From positions 682,001-746,000 of the forward strand of contig NZ_JACHYB010000002.1 of the NCBI RefSeq assembly GCF_014192515.1: 64,000 nucleotides of DNA, in the 5' to 3' direction. The notes beneath the pieces were generated by a model. It was not told the origin of the DNA, searched no databases, and worked only from the letters and a program-made list of their open reading frames with translations. The position numbers and the translations under genes are program-made. Below are positions 59,797 to 64,000 of this stretch, one piece after another; positions within the stretch are counted from its first letter, which is position 1, and each line of letters starts with the position of its first letter. The stretch comes from Microbacter margulisiae (GTDB lineage Bacteria > Bacteroidota > Bacteroidia > Bacteroidales > Paludibacteraceae).

Positions 59797-62013
59797 TTAG
59801 TTTCCTAGCTCTAATTGATTTTTTACTAATTGATAATAAGCTCCTTGTTTATGTGTTAACTCTTCATGAGACCCTATTTCAACTATCTTTCCTTCTTCCA
59901 AAACGACTATTTGATCTGCATTTTTTACAGTTGAAAGGCGATGGGCAATAATAATAACCGTTTTCCCTACAAAGAATTTTTTTAAGTTATCATGGATCAT
60001 TTTTTCGCTTTTAGCGTCTAAAAAACTCGTTGCTTCATCCAAAAAGATATATCGTGGATTTCGGTACACGGCACGAGCAATTAAAATGCGTTGCCGTTGC
60101 CCTCCGGAAATACTATTCCCAATTGAGCCTATTTTGGTTTTATACCCAAGAGGTAATTCCTCAATAAAATCCTTTATACATGCAATTTGAACCGCCTGCT
60201 GTAACCTTTCATTATCTATTGTGCTGTCGCTTGTAGCAATATTTCTTTCCATTGTATCGGAAAATATAAAACCATCCTGCATAACTACGCCAACATTCTC
60301 ACGTAGACTTTTTGCCGATAGCTCATTTATATTATATTCATTATAGAATATATCACCCTGAACTGATTCATAGAATTTAAGTAATAATTTCATCAAGGTT
60401 GTTTTGCCACTTCCGCTAATTCCTACTATAGCTGTAACTTTCCCTTCGGGAATAAACAAGTCAATATCTTTTAACACAAAAGGAGACATGGGCCCTTGAT
60501 ATTGAAATGAGAGATTATTAATCTGAATTCCGTGCCTTTCTATATGCTCATTAAGGGATTTGTCCAATAAATGAATTTGATTAGGCTGCTCTTCCTCTGC
60601 AATTTGTTGTACTTCATTAAGACGCTCCAAGGATAAACGGGCATCCTGTAATGAGCGAAAAAAGGTGACTAGTTGATTAACAGGAGAATTCATTTGCCCT
60701 ATGATATAGGAAACACTCATCAATTGTCCCAATGTCATCTTATCCTGTACGACAAAATAAGCAGCTAAACATGTTACCAGAATATTCTTTAATTGATTGA
60801 AGAACTCGAATCCTGAGTTTTGGAATTGATCTAATCTCAAAATTCTGATATTAATTTTGAATAATTTCTTTTGTATTTCTTCCCATTCATTTCGTTTATA
60901 ATCTTCAAGTTGGTTAAGTTTCATCTCAGTAACTCCATTCAGAATTTCGTATATTGAACTTTGATTCCGGCTCTGCTCCTGAAACCTAAAATAATCCACA
61001 ATTTTTCTTTTCTTCAACCATGCAAATGACCAAAATACAGCAACAATAGTCAAAACCAGATAAATGGCTAATATTTCATAGCTATAATAACACAAGACAC
61101 CAAAGAATACGATAAATGTAATCATGGAAAATACTGTAAGTATGCTTTGGGATGTGATAAAATGCTCAATACGTTCATTATCCTGGATACGTTGCTGAAG
61201 GTCTCCTACCATTTTGGAATCAAAAAACTTAATAGGTAATTTAAAGATCTTTTTCAAGAAATCGGATATAATATTGATGCTAAGATGCGCTCCTACAATA
61301 AGCGTTATCCAGTTACGCAGTATTTCTATAACAATGACTCCGACAAACAAAGAGAGCTGTGCAATCAGGATTAGGACAATAAGATTCAGATTCTTATGAT
61401 TTATCCCTTTATCAATAAGGTCTTGTGTCAGAAACGGAAAAATCAAATTTAATCCACTCCCAATCAGCAAAAGGATAAGCATGACAGATAAATGCTTACG
61501 GAAGGGAATCAGATAATCAAGCAAATATCGTATTGAGAATTTTACATTTTTCTGAGGATTAAGCTCATAGAATTTAGGAGTGGGTTCGACAAACATGGCC
61601 ACACCTTCTTTATCTTCCGAAAGCCAGGATGCTTCGAATTTATCTTGTGATAACGTAATAAAACCATGTCCGGGGTCTGCAAGTTGAAAAGTATATTTTC
61701 TTGTCAATGAATTTCTGTTTATTTTACGTAAGACAACAAAATGACTTTGGTTCCAGTGCAGAATACAGGGCATTGGTACTTGTGAGCTAAGTACAAGTTC
61801 GATTAATTTATCGACAGTCAATTTAGCCGACAAAGTAGTCATCCCCATCTTATCAGCCGCTTGGACGATAGCCAATAAAGACACCCCTTCCCGGGTAAGA
61901 TAGCATGTTTCCCGTAAAAACTGTATGCTATATTCTTTCCCATAATGACTTGCAATCATTGAAAGACAGGCCGGACCACAGTCCATTTGATCATGCTGAG
62001 GCGTAAATTTCAT
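59797..62013 (-). CDS. C39-peptidase ABC transporter (peptide exporter)
   Basis: A 738-residue bifunctional exporter (PCAT type) that cuts a double-glycine leader and exports the mature peptide. The N-terminal C39 peptidase (~1-140) has the catalytic Cys12 in QMDCGPACL, His91 in SHFVVL and Asp113 in LADPGHG. The membrane domain (~165-440) has about six segments, the first near LSVMLILLLIGSGLNLIFPF. The ATPase carries Walker A GISGSGKTTL, signature SISGGQRQRILIARA, Walker B YIFLDEATSFLDAKSE and the H-loop IIIAHRLST. All parts are intact. Downstream of the radical SAM gene, it probably exports that enzyme's modified peptide. Confidence 0.95.
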   Translation of the reverse strand: MKFTPQHDQMDCGPACLSMIASHYGKEYSIQFLRETCYLTREGVSLLAIVQAADKMGMTTLSAKLTVDKLIELVLSSQVPMPCILHWNQSHFVVLRKINRNSLTRKYTFQLADPGHGFITLSQDKFEASWLSEDKEGVAMFVEPTPKFYELNPQKNVKFSIRYLLDYLIPFRKHLSVMLILLLIGSGLNLIFPFLTQDLIDKGINHKNLNLIVLILIAQLSLFVGVIVIEILRNWITLIVGAHLSINIISDFLKKIFKLPIKFFDSKMVGDLQQRIQDNERIEHFITSQSILTVFSMITFIVFFGVLCYYSYEILAIYLVLTIVAVFWSFAWLKKRKIVDYFRFQEQSRNQSSIYEILNGVTEMKLNQLEDYKRNEWEEIQKKLFKINIRILRLDQFQNSGFEFFNQLKNILVTCLAAYFVVQDKMTLGQLMSVSYIIGQMNSPVNQLVTFFRSLQDARLSLERLNEVQQIAEEEQPNQIHLLDKSLNEHIERHGIQINNLSFQYQGPMSPFVLKDIDLFIPEGKVTAIVGISGSGKTTLMKLLLKFYESVQGDIFYNEYNINELSAKSLRENVGVVMQDGFIFSDTMERNIATSDSTIDNERLQQAVQIACIKDFIEELPLGYKTKIGSIGNSISGGQRQRILIARAVYRNPRYIFLDEATSFLDAKSEKMIHDNLKKFFVGKTVIIIAHRLSTVKNADQIVVLEEGKIVEIGSHEELTHKQGAYYQLVKNQLELGN

Positions 62014-62053
62014 TCAACCTAAATCGTATATTGTTGAAATTAAAGAGGAGGCG

Positions 62054-62710
62054 TTAGTTTATAATAAGAGGATGTCCTGCAAGGTCAAAATGCATAACAT
62101 TATTTACATCGGATTTCAACTGCTTGCTTACATAAAGACTCATAGAAATACCACTGTGGGCCGTTAAATCCAGATCCTTGATCTTAAAATTCCCCATTTT
62201 TATATCCGTGGTGGAGGTAAAATCAAATTTGCACCGGTTGGCAGAGCCTGTCATCTCTGCATAGGCAACGGCATTGAACGTGCAGTTAAAAACATTAGAT
62301 ATAAGATTCATTTTGATACTGGCTACCGATCGGGCGTCAAACTGTAAGTTATCGAGTTCCAGGGTGCTGTTTGGGCTTGTATAACAACTGGCTACATTCC
62401 TGGCTATGATGGTTACCGGTTTATTGGGTATCGTAATATAGGCAATGCAGCGTTTGGAGTTTAATTTGTGTGTCACGTCTATCGCAAGCTGATGGTTGGT
62501 TTCTGTAACTGTAACATTGGGCTGATTTGCTTTTTCTGTTTCGATTTCCACCTTGTAGGTGCTGCCCGCTAAAAAACAGACGGCGGCAACGTCGTTAATT
62601 TTGACCGTATGGATGGTACCAGCAGTATTCACACGTACTTCTTTTACGATCTGAGCTTGCATATGCAAAATACTAGCCAGTAGAAATGTAAGTATGACAA
62701 GATATCTCAT
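62054..62710 (-). CDS. Secreted DUF2807-like (head GIN domain) protein
   Basis: A 218-residue exported protein with a signal peptide (YLVILTFLLASILHMQA, ~3-19). The mature part is a series of short beta segments (VSSI-like turns, NVASCYTSPNSTLELDNLQFDARSVASIKM, then GNFKIKDLDLTAHSGISMSLYVSK), a right-handed repeat pattern like the putative auto-transporter adhesin DUF2807 found in many Bacteroidota. It lies 40 bp upstream of the exporter and 169 bp after the radical SAM gene, all on the minus strand. Whether it belongs to the peptide system is open. Confidence 0.75.
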   Translation of the reverse strand: MRYLVILTFLLASILHMQAQIVKEVRVNTAGTIHTVKINDVAAVCFLAGSTYKVEIETEKANQPNVTVTETNHQLAIDVTHKLNSKRCIAYITIPNKPVTIIARNVASCYTSPNSTLELDNLQFDARSVASIKMNLISNVFNCTFNAVAYAEMTGSANRCKFDFTSTTDIKMGNFKIKDLDLTAHSGISMSLYVSKQLKSDVNNVMHFDLAGHPLIIN

Positions 62711-62879
62711 ATATTTATAATTGATTTTTCAGAGTTATAGGAAACTCCATTATAAAATGTAAGCATTCTCTCACATGGTACGAGGATATGCTTTGGCATA
62801 TTCGCCTCATACTATAATCCTTATTTTATTGTTAAAGATCGGATATGTGATAATGTATATATTAAAAATAACGACATAT

Positions 62880-64000
62880 TTAATTTATAACATACAATAA
62901 CTTATCTCGGATGATGTCTAATTTTATATTTTCGTCATAATTATGAATACAATATTCCCTCCCTTTATGCTCTAATGCCTGTTGAGAACATCCCCCATTG
63001 CATATAGGCAAGATTTTACAAATCAAACATGAAGGATTATGAAATTTGGCATCCATCCTTTCATAATATTTTTTATTCCATTCTATATCACCTTTTTCTG
63101 TCAATATACCTTCCTTGCTTTCCGGAATGAAATCCCTGGCTGTACATTTGAAAACATCTCCATTATAGTTAATCGTGGCCTGATTCATCTTATCCGCATA
63201 ACAAGAATTCCTGACAGTATCAATGAACTTATTATAGTTCACCACAAAATTTTGATCGTGGAAAAATTTAATGATTTGTAATATCTCTGTGTGAAGGTCT
63301 GTAGATTCTTGCCATACTTTATTAAAGGAAAAATCAATCAACTGTTTTTCGCTTGAAGATAAATCCGAGAAATCTTCAATAATCTGCGTTACATCTTCCG
63401 TTAATGTTTCCTTTGACAAGTTGATTCTGCAAGTTACTTTCATACCTGCTTGCAAGCATCGCTTAATATTTGCCACAATAAGATCATAAGATTCTTTCCC
63501 CTGGCCGATATAGCGTACCTGATTATGCCGTTTCCTATGCCCGTCCAAGGTTATTTGCCACTGAGTAACGTGTAAGTTTTTGCATGCTGACAAAATGTTG
63601 TCGTCGATCAATAAGCCGTTTGATGTAAAATCAGAATTAAATTGAATATCCCTGCTGCCTGTATATTCATGAACAAACTCAAGCATAGGAAGTATTACTT
63701 GTTTAAAATACAGCAACGGCTCACCACCAAACCAACTGACAGTAAATTGTTTAATAATTCCGTTGCTCAATTTCTTGGCAATATGTCTTTTAATTTTTTC
63801 AATAGTGTCTTTATTCATTTTTGAACCAGGAATATGCGTTTCGTAGCAGTACCAGCATTTAAAATTACAGTTCAACGTCGGATTAATAATGAGATGATAA
63901 TGTTCCGAATTCCGGTCAATTGAATAAACCAAATCTTTTACTTTTTGTAATTCGTCTGTCTGTTCCGGAATACAGAAACTCTTTGCAACAAGTAAATTCC
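62880..64000 (-). CDS. Radical SAM/SPASM peptide maturase, 5' end beyond window
   Basis: The frame stays open through the window edge at 64000 (codons upstream of the first possible start read FCIPEQTDELQKVKDL), so the true start lies outside. The radical SAM motif is CNFKCWYC (CxxxCxxC, for the 4Fe-4S cluster and S-adenosylmethionine), followed by FGGEPLL. The C-terminal SPASM domain has further Cys ligands (CTARDF, then CLICKILPICNGGC and C near the end). SPASM enzymes modify ribosomal peptides, often forming thioether or C-C links. The nearby C39 exporter supports a Bacteroidales double-glycine peptide system; the precursor is not visible here. Confidence 0.9.
   Translation of the reverse strand, partial: NLLVAKSFCIPEQTDELQKVKDLVYSIDRNSEHYHLIINPTLNCNFKCWYCYETHIPGSKMNKDTIEKIKRHIAKKLSNGIIKQFTVSWFGGEPLLYFKQVILPMLEFVHEYTGSRDIQFNSDFTSNGLLIDDNILSACKNLHVTQWQITLDGHRKRHNQVRYIGQGKESYDLIVANIKRCLQAGMKVTCRINLSKETLTEDVTQIIEDFSDLSSSEKQLIDFSFNKVWQESTDLHTEILQIIKFFHDQNFVVNYNKFIDTVRNSCYADKMNQATINYNGDVFKCTARDFIPESKEGILTEKGDIEWNKKYYERMDAKFHNPSCLICKILPICNGGCSQQALEHKGREYCIHNYDENIKLDIIRDKLLYVIN

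Noticed and set aside
62715-62810. A 31-codon minus-strand frame (MRRICQSISSYHVREC...) between the radical SAM and DUF2807-like genes, considered as a peptide precursor.
   Set aside because: It has no double-glycine motif or leader pattern, is very short, and sits in AT-rich spacer. Not enough support.

Overview
The window is chromosomal DNA of a Bacteroidota bacterium, probably order Bacteroidales. Promoters repeatedly match the Bacteroides-type -7 box TAnnTTTG (with a -33 TTTG/TTG), genes lack Shine-Dalgarno sequences, and the protein families are Bacteroidales-typical (GH127/GH51/GH27 sets, DUF4836 lipoprotein, HU-like/DUF4469-type protein, C39-peptidase ABC exporter with a SPASM radical SAM enzyme). 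The genus cannot be fixed from the sequence alone.

Layout. 1-2950: an uncharacterised gene, an AraC-type regulator with a GyrI-like sensor domain, then 1.27 kb of non-coding repeat DNA (a 21-bp phased array of palindromes and two ~200-bp diverged direct repeats). 2951-7446: LacI-type regulator, GH3 and GH88 glycosidases. 7933-17959: L-arabinan / L-arabinoside utilisation (GH27, GH127, sodium symporter, ribulokinase, mutarotase, GH51), with no araA, araD or SusC/SusD. 18439-25671: a six-gene hexuronate-type operon (UxaE-like epimerase, SDR mannonate dehydrogenase, PfkB kinase, LarA-family racemase/epimerase, PdxB, Gnd). Read together these could form a route from fructuronate through mannonate and gluconate to 6-phosphogluconate and ribulose-5-phosphate, without UxuA or KDPG aldolase. 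This is the most interesting proposal in the window; it is an inference.

25759-31631: mixed housekeeping and unknown genes (prenyl synthase, YifB/ComM ATPase, VIT1/CCC1-like membrane protein, secreted beta-barrel protein). 31778-34655: a 23-bp tandem repeat split by an IS4-type element which is itself split by a second IS4-group element (nested insertion with 9-bp target duplication). 34658-51740: HU-like protein, MetG, TrmH-family methyltransferase, Kup, response regulator, thiamine pyrophosphokinase, MetY-CysK, MeaB, ribosomal protein S1, a lipoprotein/ABC exporter operon and YigZ.

51811-57750 is a complete rRNA operon on the minus strand (16S, tRNA-Ile, tRNA-Ala, 23S, 5S) with tandem promoters and a terminator. 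58274-64000: a DUF218 protein, then the downstream part of a probable peptide (RiPP) maturation/export locus: radical SAM/SPASM enzyme (cut by the window edge), a secreted DUF2807-like protein and a C39-peptidase ABC transporter. Its precursor peptide probably lies beyond the right edge.
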